A stretch of DNA of 18,035 bases, taken from Planctomycetaceae bacterium. Lineage in GTDB: Bacteria; Planctomycetota; Planctomycetia; Pirellulales; Lacipirellulaceae. Shown in pieces: positions 1 through 7,676 of this stretch. The DNA lies in assembly GCA_002713555.1 (NCBI GenBank), contig PATG01000114.1:1-18035 (forward strand), in the 5' to 3' direction. The position numbers and the translations under genes were made by a program. Numbering within the stretch: the first letter of the stretch is position 1; each line of letters begins with the position of its first letter. Under the pieces are notes generated by a model. The model worked only from the letters and a program-made list of their open reading frames with translations. It searched no databases and was not told the DNA's origin.

Positions 1-190
1 ACGAGGGAGGTGTAGCATCTAGGTGCAAATGTAGGGTGCACGTAGCCATTGATCTGGTAAAGTGTGCTGACTCATATCGTCTCACGACCATCCAGTTCGA
101 CTGCGGATAATCAAAACAAGTAAGTAATTCGTCTGATAAGGCAATAAGGCTACCTTTCCAACCTCCTGTTGAGCGAAGTGACCTAGGAAC

Positions 191-2944
191 ATGGCAAAGA
201 AGAAATCGGCAAAAACGGAACAGGCATTGGTAATCGTCGAATCCCCGGCCAAAGCAAAGACGATCGCCAAATACTTGGGCAAAGGATTTTGTGTGGAAGC
301 AAGTATTGGCCATATTCGCGACTTGCCCCAAGGTGCCAAGCAGATTCCTGCTAAATACAAAGGTGAAAAATGGTCAAATCTAGGGGTGAATGTGAATGAA
401 CAATTTGCCCCCATTTATGTGATTCCTCCAGGGAAAACGAAGCAAATCAAGTTGCTCAAGGACCGGCTCAAGAGTGCAAACGCACTTTATCTTGCGACAG
501 ACGAAGATCGTGAGGGAGAGGCGATCAGCTGGCATTTGCTGGAAGTACTCAAACCGAAGGTTCCAGTGCACCGACTCGTCTTCCATGAGATTACCAAAGA
601 GGCAATACAGGAGGCGATGGCTGGACCTCGTGATGTCGACCAGGGCATGGTTCGAGCTCAGGAAACACGTCGCATTCTTGATCGATTGTTCGGCTATGAA
701 GTTTCACCTCTTCTGTGGCGAAAAGTGCGTCCAAAATTATCTGCTGGACGTGTGCAAAGTGTTGCCGTCAGGCTCATCGTACAACGTGAGCGCGAGCGTA
801 TGGCCTTTGTGTCTGGCAGTTGGTGGGATTTGTTAGGGACTTTTGCAAAAGATAGTGGTCAAAAGTTGGAAGCGCCTCTCTTGACGGTTGAGGGTCGTAA
901 GATACCCAGTGGTAAGGATTTTGATTCAACCAACGGCAAGCTTAAAAATCCAGAACTCATGCACCTGGATGAAGAGGCAGCACGAAACCTGGCCGAACGA
1001 ATTCGCAGTGGCAAATTTTGTGTGACTTCCATTGAGGACAAACCTTACACCACCAAGCCCTATCCGCCCTTTACGACAAGTACGCTGCAGCAGGAAGCCA
1101 ACCGCAAGCTGGGTTTTACAGCGCGTCGCACAATGCAAATTGCTCAGAGTCTCTACGAAAATGGTCACATTACTTACATGCGAACAGATTCGACGAATTT
1201 GGCCAAGGCTGCTGTCGAAGATGCACGCAAACTCGTGGACGCCAATTATGGTGAAGACTTTTTGCCTGCCGAACCGCGCAGCTACAAATCAAAAGTGAAG
1301 AATGCGCAAGAAGCGCATGAAGCGATACGCCCCGCCGGTCATCCGTTTGAATTGCCGGATTTAATGCGTAAGGAACTCAATAAGGATGAGTTCCGTCTCT
1401 TTGACCTGATCTGGAAACGTACGATTGCCAGCCAAATGGCGGATGCGCGCGGTCGACGAATTGTGGTTAGTATTGAGGGAGAGGGTTGTGCATTCCAAGT
1501 GAGTGGAAAAACGATTGATTTTCCTGGCTATCTACGGGCCTATGTCGAAGGATCGGACGACCCGAATGCCGAATTGGCAGACCAGGAGAAGGCACTTCCT
1601 CAATTAGAAGTTGGAGAAATGCTCACCTGCACGGAACTTGAATCGAAAGAGCATAGTACACAACCTCCTGGACGATTCAGCGAAGCTTCGCTCACCAAAG
1701 CATTGGAGGAACGTGGCATTGGTCGTCCCAGTACGTATGCGAGTATCATCGATACGATTTTAGCCCGGAATTACGTGTTCAAAAAAGCCACTGCTTTGGT
1801 GCCAACATGGGTGGCATTTGCTGTGGTTAAGCTGCTGGAAGAAAACCTGGGTGGTCTGGTCGATTACCAGTTTACAGCCCAGATGGAAGATGACCTCGAT
1901 TCCATTAGTCGTGGTGAGCAGGGGCACGTGGAGTATCTCGATAAATTTTATTTTGGCAATGGTGCGCCGGGACTTAAAAAGCAGCTTGAGAATAAGATTG
2001 ATGAGATAGACCCTGCTGCAATCAGTCGCATCCATATTGGTAAACCGGAAGATGGCCCAGATATCTTCGTGAGGGTTGGACGCTATTCACCATTCATTGA
2101 ACAGGGAGACCGTACAGCCTCACTGAAAGATGAAACTCCGCCTGACGAAGTTACCATGGAAATGGCCCTCAAATTACTGGCACAAGCACAGCTGGCCGAT
2201 GAGCCTTTGGGATCTTGTCCCGATACGGGTAAACCGGTCTATCTTAAAACGGGTCGCTTCGGGCCTTATATTCAACGTGGATCGACGGACGACGAAGAGA
2301 AGCCGCAAAACGCGGGTTTGCTCAAGGGCATGAACCCAGAAGAGATCGATTTTGAAACGGCACTTCAGTTGCTAACGTTGCCCCGGAATCTGGGGGACCA
2401 CGCACCCATGGCACCAACCAAAGACAAAGATGGCAACGAAAAAGAGGACCCTCGCAGCGGCCAGCCCGTGATGGCATACAATGGCCGCTATGGACCCTAC
2501 GTAAAATGTGGTACCGAAACACGCTCGTTGCCGGCAGAGATTTCGCCTCTGGACGTAACTTTAGAACAAGCCGTTCAGCTTCTTGCTCAACCCAAAACCC
2601 GTGGCCGTGGTGCGAGTAAGAAACCACCCCTCAAGACCTTTGACATATCTCCAGTAACCGAAAAGCCGGTGCAAATTCTAGATGGCCGTTATGGTCCCTA
2701 CATCACGGATGGCACGACAAACATGTCGCTTCGCAAGGGAATGGTAGTCGAGGAAATTACCTTTGACGAAGCCGTGGACATGCTGGCAGAAAAAGCGGCC
2801 AAGGGCCCACCCAAAAAGAAAAAGGCAGCCAAAAAGAAGGCGCCGGCAAAGAAAAAGGCAGCTACTAAAAAATCAGCTACCAAGAAAAAAACCGCGGCAA
2901 AAAAGAAGTCTGCCACCAAGAAAAAAGCGGCCAAGAAAAAATAG
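191..2944 (+). CDS. topA: DNA topoisomerase I (type IA)
   Basis: Relaxes negatively supercoiled DNA by transient single-strand cleavage in the cytoplasm. The 917-residue protein starts with a basic stretch, then a TOPRIM domain (about residues 13-130) with VIVESPAKAKTI near residue 14 and the acidic metal-binding run TDEDREGE at 103-110. The catalytic tyrosine is Tyr329 in YMRTDSTN. After the core come four topoisomerase C-terminal repeats, each with a GRYGPYI-like motif (GRYSPFI, GRFGPYI, GRYGPYV, GRYGPYI), instead of the four-cysteine zinc fingers of E. coli TopA. A tail of about 47 residues made almost only of Lys, Ala and Thr (871-917) ends the protein; such tails probably aid DNA binding. 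It is the only plus-strand gene here and converges on acpS. The ATG at 191 has only a weak AGGA two bases upstream; the N-terminal context supports this start. Confidence 0.97.
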   Translation: MAKKKSAKTEQALVIVESPAKAKTIAKYLGKGFCVEASIGHIRDLPQGAKQIPAKYKGEKWSNLGVNVNEQFAPIYVIPPGKTKQIKLLKDRLKSANALYLATDEDREGEAISWHLLEVLKPKVPVHRLVFHEITKEAIQEAMAGPRDVDQGMVRAQETRRILDRLFGYEVSPLLWRKVRPKLSAGRVQSVAVRLIVQRERERMAFVSGSWWDLLGTFAKDSGQKLEAPLLTVEGRKIPSGKDFDSTNGKLKNPELMHLDEEAARNLAERIRSGKFCVTSIEDKPYTTKPYPPFTTSTLQQEANRKLGFTARRTMQIAQSLYENGHITYMRTDSTNLAKAAVEDARKLVDANYGEDFLPAEPRSYKSKVKNAQEAHEAIRPAGHPFELPDLMRKELNKDEFRLFDLIWKRTIASQMADARGRRIVVSIEGEGCAFQVSGKTIDFPGYLRAYVEGSDDPNAELADQEKALPQLEVGEMLTCTELESKEHSTQPPGRFSEASLTKALEERGIGRPSTYASIIDTILARNYVFKKATALVPTWVAFAVVKLLEENLGGLVDYQFTAQMEDDLDSISRGEQGHVEYLDKFYFGNGAPGLKKQLENKIDEIDPAAISRIHIGKPEDGPDIFVRVGRYSPFIEQGDRTASLKDETPPDEVTMEMALKLLAQAQLADEPLGSCPDTGKPVYLKTGRFGPYIQRGSTDDEEKPQNAGLLKGMNPEEIDFETALQLLTLPRNLGDHAPMAPTKDKDGNEKEDPRSGQPVMAYNGRYGPYVKCGTETRSLPAEISPLDVTLEQAVQLLAQPKTRGRGASKKPPLKTFDISPVTEKPVQILDGRYGPYITDGTTNMSLRKGMVVEEITFDEAVDMLAEKAAKGPPKKKKAAKKKAPAKKKAATKKSATKKKTAAKKKSATKKKAAKKK

Positions 2945-3086
2945 CGGATGCGTAGTGTCCTAACCGATTCTGTCGTTTTACCTACACCCTCGGAACGGCT
3001 GTTTACGATGTGTCTCGATCCATTGCAGCACGCAGCTTTACGGGACAACCGGTAAACATCGGTTCGGAACCTGGCACACCATTTGA

Positions 3087-3113
3087 GGCCTTTGGGGGGT
3101 GCCCCCACAGGCC
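3087..3113. terminator. GC-rich hairpin between convergent topA and acpS
   Basis: GGCCTTTGGGGG pairs with CCCCCACAGGCC around a 3-base GTG loop: 11 pairs with one T/C mismatch. It lies in the 235-base gap between the ends of topA and acpS, where a terminator serving both strands is expected. Neither side has a clear T-run (AGATACT follows on plus, TCAAAT on minus), so it would be an imperfect intrinsic terminator or simply a structured boundary. Confidence 0.4.
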
Positions 3114-3131
3114 AGATACTCCAAGTCATTG

Positions 3132-3167
3132 CTCCACGTTTGATTATCCAGTCGTGGAGTTCGACTG
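3132..3167. repeat. Two overlapping alternative hairpins downstream of acpS
   Basis: CTCCACG (3132-3138) pairs with CGTGGAG (3153-3159), and CAGTCG (3149-3154) pairs with CGACTG (3162-3167). The arms overlap, so only one fold can form at a time. They lie just past the acpS stop codon on its 3' side and may help end or protect that transcript. No T-run is present. Confidence 0.3.
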
Positions 3168-3179
3168 AGTTTGAGAAGG

Positions 3180-3578
3180 CTAGGTGGATTCGAAACCCAG
3201 GGCAATCGCATAGGCAGTCGCATGGCTACGACAATGGGAGATGCTGATCAGCATTTTTTGTATGCCGGCCTCCTCACAAACTTCGCGAGCACCCCCACTG
3301 AGTACGATAGTTGGGGCACCGCTACGGAGATTGCGAACTTCGATGTCGCGCCAACTGATTCCGCGTCGCCAACCGGTGCCCAAAGCCTTGAGGACCGCTT
3401 CTTTGGCTGCCCAGCGACCAGCATAATGCTGCGTGGCCGATTTTTTTGTAGAGCAATACTCGATTTCATGATCGGTATAGACTCTGCGAATGAATAACTC
3501 GCCATGCCTTTGGATCATATTCGCAATGCGCAAGCATTCAATGATATCGGTGCCAATGCCAAAAATATGGTGGTTCAT
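3180..3578 (-). CDS. acpS: Holo-[acyl-carrier-protein] synthase
   Basis: Transfers the 4'-phosphopantetheine arm of coenzyme A to a serine of acyl carrier protein, which activates ACP for fatty acid synthesis. The 132 residues match the usual 120-130 of the family. Visible signatures are IGTDIIE at the N-terminus (Asp11, Mg2+ ligand), FIRRVYTDHEIEYC near 29-42, and RWAAKEAVLKALGTG at 55-69 with the Mg2+-binding Glu60. The C-terminal SISHCRSHATAYAIA fits the family's conserved ISHc...A strand. The ATG at 3578 puts the conserved motif at residue 7, as expected; no Shine-Dalgarno is seen. It lies 138 bases beyond trpS on the same strand, with a hairpin between them. Confidence 0.95.
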   Translation of the reverse strand: MNHHIFGIGTDIIECLRIANMIQRHGELFIRRVYTDHEIEYCSTKKSATQHYAGRWAAKEAVLKALGTGWRRGISWRDIEVRNLRSGAPTIVLSGGAREVCEEAGIQKMLISISHCRSHATAYAIALGFEST

Positions 3579-3633
3579 GTCGGCGGAATGAATTCGAATT
3601 TGAACTCGAGGTTGAGGAAGAATTATGGAGATG

Positions 3634-3655
3634 GGGTCCGTTTTGTAATGGACCC
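3634..3655. repeat. Hairpin in the trpS-acpS gap
   Basis: GGGTCCGTT pairs with AATGGACCC (9 pairs including one G-T wobble) around the 4-base loop TTGT. On the plus strand TTTT follows at 3656-3659, but the flanking genes are read on the minus strand, where CATCTCC follows. It may be a weak end for the trpS transcript or an RNA-processing structure before acpS. Confidence 0.35.
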
Positions 3656-3716
3656 TTTTCGAAAGTTGTCGTAGCCAATCTTTCTACTCTGGCATCCCTC
3701 CAGGATAGTCTAACTG

Positions 3717-4685
3717 CTAGTGCCCTTGGAGTCCGCATGCTTCTTGGGCTCGATGGAGAACTTCGCCAGCTTTTTTTCGTGCCCAGGCAGCTCCCGTTTG
3801 CAGAATATCTCGTACGTCATCGGGTCTGGATGCCCAATCGTCGCGTTGGGAACGGGCTTCGGCAAAAAAAGTTTCTGCTGCATCAGCCAAGGCTTTTTTG
3901 ACGTCGCCGTAGCCGAAACCGCCTTGCTGGTACATAGCAGCCATTTCGGCACGCTGCGATTCTTCGGACACGAGAGCATAGAGTTGGTACAGGATGTCTG
4001 ATTCAGGATCTTTCGGTTCATCCATGGGGCGCGAATCCGTCGCAATTTTCATGATTTGTTTGCGTTGTACTTTGGGGTTTTCGAAGACATCGAGCGTGTT
4101 GTCATAGCTCTTTGACATTTTTTCGCCGTCTGTCCCCGGGACACGTGCTGAGCTGTCCAATACTTTGGCTTTGGGGAGTACAAATACATCGCCAAACTGG
4201 TGATTGAAACTTCCAGCAATATCACGGCAAACTTCGATGTGTTGTACTTGATCTTCACCGACGGGCACCGTATCGCTGTCGTAGGCCAGAATATCGGCGG
4301 CTTGAAGAACCGGGTAGGTAAATAGCCCTGTATGGGCTGGAATCCCTTTTTGTTTCTTGTCCTTGTAAGCATGGCAGCGTTCCAGCAAGCCCATCGGAGT
4401 CCCAGTCATCAGCAACCAGCAGAGTTCACTCACCTCCGGAACATCCGATTGCACGAAGAGTACCGCTTCGCGTGGATCGAGTCCGAGCGCCAGTAGATCC
4501 ATGGCGGAGTCCAAGGTGTAGCCCGCCATCAGATCCCGATCTCGAATTGTAGTGAGGGCATGAAGATTGGCTATAAAGTAGAACGCCTGATCCGCATTTT
4601 GGAGAGCGATATATTGTGTGATTGCTCCAAAATAGTTTCCCCAATGGGGTCGGCCTGTAGGTTGGATGCCGCTGAGAACTTTCAT
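3717..4685 (-). CDS. trpS: Tryptophanyl-tRNA synthetase
   Basis: Class I aminoacyl-tRNA synthetase that charges tRNA-Trp. From the ATG at 4685 the protein is 322 residues, near the usual bacterial 325-340. It opens with MKVLSGIQPTGRPHWGNYFG, which holds the class I HIGH-like motif (HWGN, residues 14-17), and carries GEKMSKSYDN with the KMSKS loop at 189-193. The central AYKDKKQKGIPAHTGLFTYP and VPVGEDQVQHIE stretches are typical TrpS substrate-pocket regions. An in-frame ATG at 4730 would add 15 poorly conserved residues; I chose 4685 because family members begin at this position. The gene lies between pyrD (about 200 bases upstream) and acpS, in the same direction. Confidence 0.95.
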   Translation of the reverse strand: MKVLSGIQPTGRPHWGNYFGAITQYIALQNADQAFYFIANLHALTTIRDRDLMAGYTLDSAMDLLALGLDPREAVLFVQSDVPEVSELCWLLMTGTPMGLLERCHAYKDKKQKGIPAHTGLFTYPVLQAADILAYDSDTVPVGEDQVQHIEVCRDIAGSFNHQFGDVFVLPKAKVLDSSARVPGTDGEKMSKSYDNTLDVFENPKVQRKQIMKIATDSRPMDEPKDPESDILYQLYALVSEESQRAEMAAMYQQGGFGYGDVKKALADAAETFFAEARSQRDDWASRPDDVRDILQTGAAWARKKAGEVLHRAQEACGLQGH

Positions 4686-4886
4686 GAGTTTTTGGGGTCT
4701 GGGGTTGTGGGGTAAATCATGCCTTCCCATATTCTGTTGGGAAACCTATTTCCTTAGACACTCATGCCGGCTGCAGAGTGGCCTCGTTTTTGTCTCCTGC
4801 ATCAGTTTTTGGGACATCATTTTAGGGATTGCTGGGGGGCTGAATATGCAGCAACTTACATCCAGTCGTTTGAATCTCGCAACAGC

Positions 4887-5792
4887 TTACATTTCGCAGC
4901 GTAAAGTCCCAATCACATCAGAGAGATTGTTGGCTCCCAATTCTGCAAGGGCAGAGGGCAAAGCTCTCAGGATTTCGATTGAGGCAGTTGGATTGTAGAA
5001 GTTTACGGTGCCCAGTTGAACTGCGGATGCGCCGGCCACCAGAAATTCCATCACGTCGTCGATCGTGGAAATGCCACCGATACCAATAATTGGGGTGTCG
5101 ACGGCTTCGGCGGCCTGATAAACGGCTCGTAAGGCGATCGGTTTTATAGCCGGTCCGCTGAGCCCACCAATAATGTTGCCGAGCAGAGGCCGTTGTCGTC
5201 GCCAGTCGATTGCCATCCCCTGGCAGGTGTTGATGAGTGAAATCGCATCGGCTCCCCCAGCTGCAGCTGCCACGGCCATGTTGGCAATGCTTGTCACATT
5301 GGGTGTGAGTTTGGCGATAATCGGCTGCTTGCAGTTCTGGCGGCAAGCCGCTACGAGATTTTCGCACAGGGTGGCATCGGTGCCAAAGTCGACTCCACCA
5401 CTTACATTCGGGCAGGAAATGTTGAGCTCTATTGCGGTGACACCTGGAGCTGAATCAAGCTGCTGACACATCTTGACGAATTCATCGTGGTTGCGTCCAG
5501 CAATACTGACCACGATGGCAGTGTTCAGCTTGGCCAGATAGGGCAAATGATGGTCCACAAAGGCGTCGATCCCGTCATTGTCCAAACCGATAGAATTCAG
5601 CATGCCGGCTGCGGTTTCAATGGTTCGCCAGGGAGCATTTCCTTTACGCAGCTCTTTGGTAATAGTTTTGGGTAGGATTCCGCCCAATTGAGATAGATCA
5701 ACAAGAGACTCCATCTCGCGGGCATAGCCAAAGGTACCCGAAGCGACAAGCACGGGATTGGCTAATTGGAGCCTTCCTAGCCGGACGCTCAA
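4887..5792 (-). CDS. pyrD: Dihydroorotate dehydrogenase, class 1B type
   Basis: Oxidises dihydroorotate to orotate in pyrimidine synthesis, using FMN. The 301-residue length and the opening [12 protein letters not shown] fit class 1B enzymes. The active-site base is Cys127 in [12 protein letters not shown] (a cysteine, as in class 1, not the serine of class 2). PKTIT near 41-45, IAKLTPN near 159-165 and the FMN phosphate loop [10 protein letters not shown] (237-246) are all visible. The partner iron-sulfur subunit PyrK, usual for class 1B, is not in this window. The start is a TTG at 5792: no ATG or GTG occurs in frame between it and the upstream stop at about 5862, and the homologous region begins right here. 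The protein is likely cytosolic. Confidence 0.93.
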   Translation of the reverse strand: MSVRLGRLQLANPVLVASGTFGYAREMESLVDLSQLGGILPKTITKELRKGNAPWRTIETAAGMLNSIGLDNDGIDAFVDHHLPYLAKLNTAIVVSIAGRNHDEFVKMCQQLDSAPGVTAIELNISCPNVSGGVDFGTDATLCENLVAACRQNCKQPIIAKLTPNVTSIANMAVAAAAGGADAISLINTCQGMAIDWRRQRPLLGNIIGGLSGPAIKPIALRAVYQAAEAVDTPIIGIGGISTIDDVMEFLVAGASAVQLGTVNFYNPTASIEILRALPSALAELGANNLSDVIGTLRCEM

Positions 5793-6264
5793 ATCGATGT
5801 TCCCAGGAACGTTGTTGTTACTTGTAGTGTCGATGGTTTTAAACTGCAGCCGGGTTCTTGATCATCAGGATTGGCAGGGGGGACCGACCATCTTTACCTG
5901 GCCTATTGTTGCTCGTTGACTGGGAAGGCAACAGGGGCCCTCGTAGTCTGTAGGCGAGTTGTTAAAGTGTGGGCAGTCGATAAAATTGCGCGAGGACTGG
6001 GGGGGTAGGGGGATTTTTCGGTTGGGGGGGCATGGGCAATTCTCCAGCCTACTTCACCGGAGCCATTTGATAGAAATCCCGGGCCCGTATACTCCCCCCA
6101 CTACCAAACGCGTGAAATATCCAGGCGTATTTTATACGGCGGCCCCAGGGTCCTTAAAGGGGAATCTTGCCTGTTGTTGCCAACTGAATTCAACCTATCA
6201 ACCCTGCAGAAGCATAGCGCATAACGGTAGCGTAGGAGATTGCTGAACCTCAAGTCCTACCCGC
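5793..6264. other. Gene-free gap upstream of pyrD
   Basis: I see no convincing gene in these 472 bases. They hold the G-rich stretch listed separately, a small inverted repeat CGTAT-TTT-ATACG at 6126-6138 that on the minus strand shows a TATAAA box without a good -35, and a broken hairpin with arms TGTTGC and GCAACA flanked by GGCC around 5900-5940. The pyrD promoter must lie here if pyrD has its own, but I cannot place it. Confidence 0.5.
5999..6036 (+). other. G-quadruplex-like G-run cluster
   Basis: The plus strand has G7 (5999-6005), G5 (6008-6012), G7 (6024-6030) and G3 (6034-6036), separated by 2, 11 and 3 bases. This meets the general pattern for an intramolecular G-quadruplex. It lies about 210 bases upstream of pyrD, on the template strand for pyrD transcription. 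Function is unknown. Confidence 0.5.
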
Positions 6265-6483
6265 TTAGATAATCCCACCGTGGGTGCTATGTGGACTCAA
6301 ATGGGATGGCTGGTCAAGAAACCAGATTCGCTCCCATTCATCCAATACAGCACGCAGGTTCTCTGACGTGTAAATTAGCTGCTGTGCGCGTCGAGTTGGA
6401 TCGGCCGAATACATCGGCAGCAGACAACCCGAATTACCTGTCAACGAGCAAATTGTCACAACAGTCAAGAGCCATTTACGCAT
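6265..6483 (-). CDS. Small planctomycete-type lipoprotein
   Basis: A 72-residue predicted lipoprotein of unknown role. It starts MRKWLLTVVTIC, a short positively charged and hydrophobic signal peptide, and reaches a lipobox-like NSGC with the lipidation cysteine at residue 20. The mature part is only about 53 residues, with a likely helix (TRRAQQLIYTSENLRAVLDE) followed by WERIWFLDQPSHL and a THGG end, which I recall as a conserved ending of short planctomycete proteins. The start is very well supported: AAGGAGGAG at 6500-6492, 8 bases before the ATG, is the strongest Shine-Dalgarno in the window. The -3 residue Asn is unusual for a lipobox, so processing is not certain. It lies downstream of the HU gene, with a strong hairpin between. 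Confidence 0.8.
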   Translation of the reverse strand: MRKWLLTVVTICSLTGNSGCLLPMYSADPTRRAQQLIYTSENLRAVLDEWERIWFLDQPSHLSPHSTHGGII

Positions 6484-6491
6484 CGGCGTAG

Positions 6492-6500
6492 CTCCTCCTT
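6492..6500 (-). promoter_or_regulatory. Strong Shine-Dalgarno of the small lipoprotein gene
   Basis: AAGGAGGAG on the minus strand, 8 bases before the ATG at 6483. Most other genes in this window have weak or no ribosome binding site, so this one stands out and supports both the start and the reality of the 72-residue gene. Confidence 0.8.
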
Positions 6501-6554
6501 GAGCAATGAGGCAAATCTGAGCAGAGTATCCGCTGGATATTGCCTACAAACGTA

Positions 6555-6588
6555 CAATCAGCAGGCGTACTTATTGGCCTGCTGATTG
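6555..6588. terminator. Perfect 12-bp hairpin between HU and lipoprotein genes
   Basis: CAATCAGCAGGC pairs perfectly with GCCTGCTGATTG around a 10-base loop. It lies 163 bases past the HU stop codon and 71 bases before the lipoprotein ATG, both on the minus strand. On that strand TACGTTTG follows the stem, so the T-run is poor. It could terminate the HU transcript or be a structured leader of the lipoprotein mRNA. Confidence 0.5.
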
Positions 6589-6751
6589 CGAAAAAGTCCC
6601 ACAATCGAAAAGTCTTTTAGCTGCCTGGTCACAGTTGAGCGCGAAAAGTCGCGGAATCGTAGCGAATGGGCCGGTAGGCGTCTAGGCCAGCCTAAGAGAC
6701 CGCTGCAAAATAAGTTGGGGCTTGCTAAGCTGCGACCGGAGTCAGCGGAGC

Positions 6752-7204
6752 TCAGCCACCCGTCCCTGGATCGTAACTCGTTGTAGGGGAAAAGGTTTCG
6801 CCACTTGAGGGTGCCGGTGTGACTTGTCCAGCAGAGGGAGGATTCCCTACAGATTGTGAATTGGAGGAGTTTGAATTCGTATTGTGACCGGCATTTTGGC
6901 TGGCAGACTTAGCAGCAGCCTGACGTTCCAGTTCTTTGACCCGTTCTTCCATCTCTTTACCGGGTTTAAAAGTTACTACAAACTTTTCAGGTACAAAGAC
7001 TTTTTCACCCGTACGAGGATTACGCGCTTTGCGTGCAGCACGTCTTTTTACCTCAAAAACGCCAAAATTCCGAAGTTCTATCCGCTCATCGTCGACTAGC
7101 GTGTCGATGATGGCGTCGAAGGTCTTTTGGACAATTTCTTTGGTCTTCAGCTGGGTGAGGCCAATTTCCTCGGAAATGGTCTTTACGATTTCTTTCTTCG
7201 TCAC
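6752..7204 (-). CDS. HU/IHF-family DNA-binding protein with a Ser/Asn/Gly/Pro-rich tail
   Basis: Nucleoid protein that binds and bends DNA as a dimer. Residues 1 to about 90 form the complete HU fold: [17 protein letters not shown], the [19 protein letters not shown] segment, and the DNA-binding arm with the intercalating proline in RNPRTG (Pro63) and [14 protein letters not shown]. After a short basic coiled segment ([15 protein letters not shown]) come about 50 residues of low-complexity Asn/Ser/Gly/Pro/Thr sequence, giving 150 residues in place of the usual 90-100. The start is a GTG at 7204 with AGGGGA at 7217-7212, 7 bases upstream. A sigma-70-like promoter lies about 140 bases upstream. 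The tail is acidic-to-neutral and probably disordered, unlike the Lys/Ala-rich tails on some other bacterial HU proteins. Confidence 0.93.
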   Translation of the reverse strand: MTKKEIVKTISEEIGLTQLKTKEIVQKTFDAIIDTLVDDERIELRNFGVFEVKRRAARKARNPRTGEKVFVPEKFVVTFKPGKEMEERVKELERQAAAKSASQNAGHNTNSNSSNSQSVGNPPSAGQVTPAPSSGETFSPTTSYDPGTGG

Positions 7205-7346
7205 GACGAGGTCCCCTATGACAAGAAGGATCGGTGCCTATTGAGGTGCCCCATGTTGTGGTCACTTGGCAGCCACTGTATAGCCACTAGGTATGGTGGT
7301 CGACAAGGGTGTCAGAACCATCCTGTAAGGCAACCCTCTCGCTCCA

Positions 7347-7375
7347 AGTGTAATTGGCGTAAGCATTAGTGTCAA
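7347..7375 (-). promoter_or_regulatory. Candidate sigma-70-type promoter of the HU gene
   Basis: On the minus strand a perfect TTGACA (7375-7370) is followed after exactly 17 bases by TACACT (7352-7347), which matches 4 of 6 bases of the -10 consensus. Transcription would start near 7340 and give an HU leader of about 135 bases. Spacing and -35 are ideal; the -10 is only fair. Confidence 0.5.
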
Positions 7376-7618
7376 GAATACGGTAGCAGACCTGTCGCCC
7401 TTTGGGGGTATTCAGCCGGCAGACAGCACCCCTGGAAGGCTATTGGGCATCCACCAGATTGTCAAAGAACATTGCCTGAAATGCGTTTAATATGCGTCAT
7501 ATGGGCGATTTGAGTCGACCTTGTGCAGCTCTCAACACTGCATCTTTGAGGCAAGTTATGGTGAGGAATCGGCCCATTTTATCCATCAACTTGAGCCAAC
7601 CGTTGCAGATAGCCAAAT

Positions 7619-7635
7619 TGGCCTTCAGGAGGCCA
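7619..7635 (-). terminator. Possible terminator of the molybdopterin operon
   Basis: TGGCCT pairs with AGGCCA around a 5-base loop, 42 bases past the stop codon of the CxxCxxCC gene. On the minus strand ATTTGG follows the stem, a poor T-run. Position fits an operon end; structure is only moderate. Confidence 0.3.
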
Positions 7636-7676
7636 GTCCGGATATCTAGTTCGGGGGTTTCCAGGGAGTGATTTCC

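Larger units (their letters stand above)
7205..7676. other. Gene-free gap between HU and the molybdopterin operon
   Basis: No convincing gene in 472 bases. The side near HU holds the HU promoter and Shine-Dalgarno. The side near 7619-7635 holds a hairpin past the last gene of the operon. I see nothing recognisable between about 7380 and 7610. Confidence 0.5.

Noticed and set aside
106..111. GATAAT as a -10 box for topA
   Set aside because: It is close to the -10 consensus but has no acceptable -35 at 16-18 bases upstream; too weak to list as a feature.
2698..3129. Minus-strand open frame across the topA lysine-rich tail
   Set aside because: It is antisense to the repetitive Lys/Ala codons and its translation is a run of Phe/Ala/Val; it looks like a shadow of topA.
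4686..4730. Longer trpS starting at the ATG at 4730
   Set aside because: The extra 15 residues are not typical of TrpS, and the family begins at about the ATG at 4685; kept as an alternative only.
5959..6246. Plus-strand open frame of 95 codons in the pyrD-lipoprotein gap
   Set aside because: Composition is driven by the G-run stretch, no ribosome site and no recognisable motif; likely chance.
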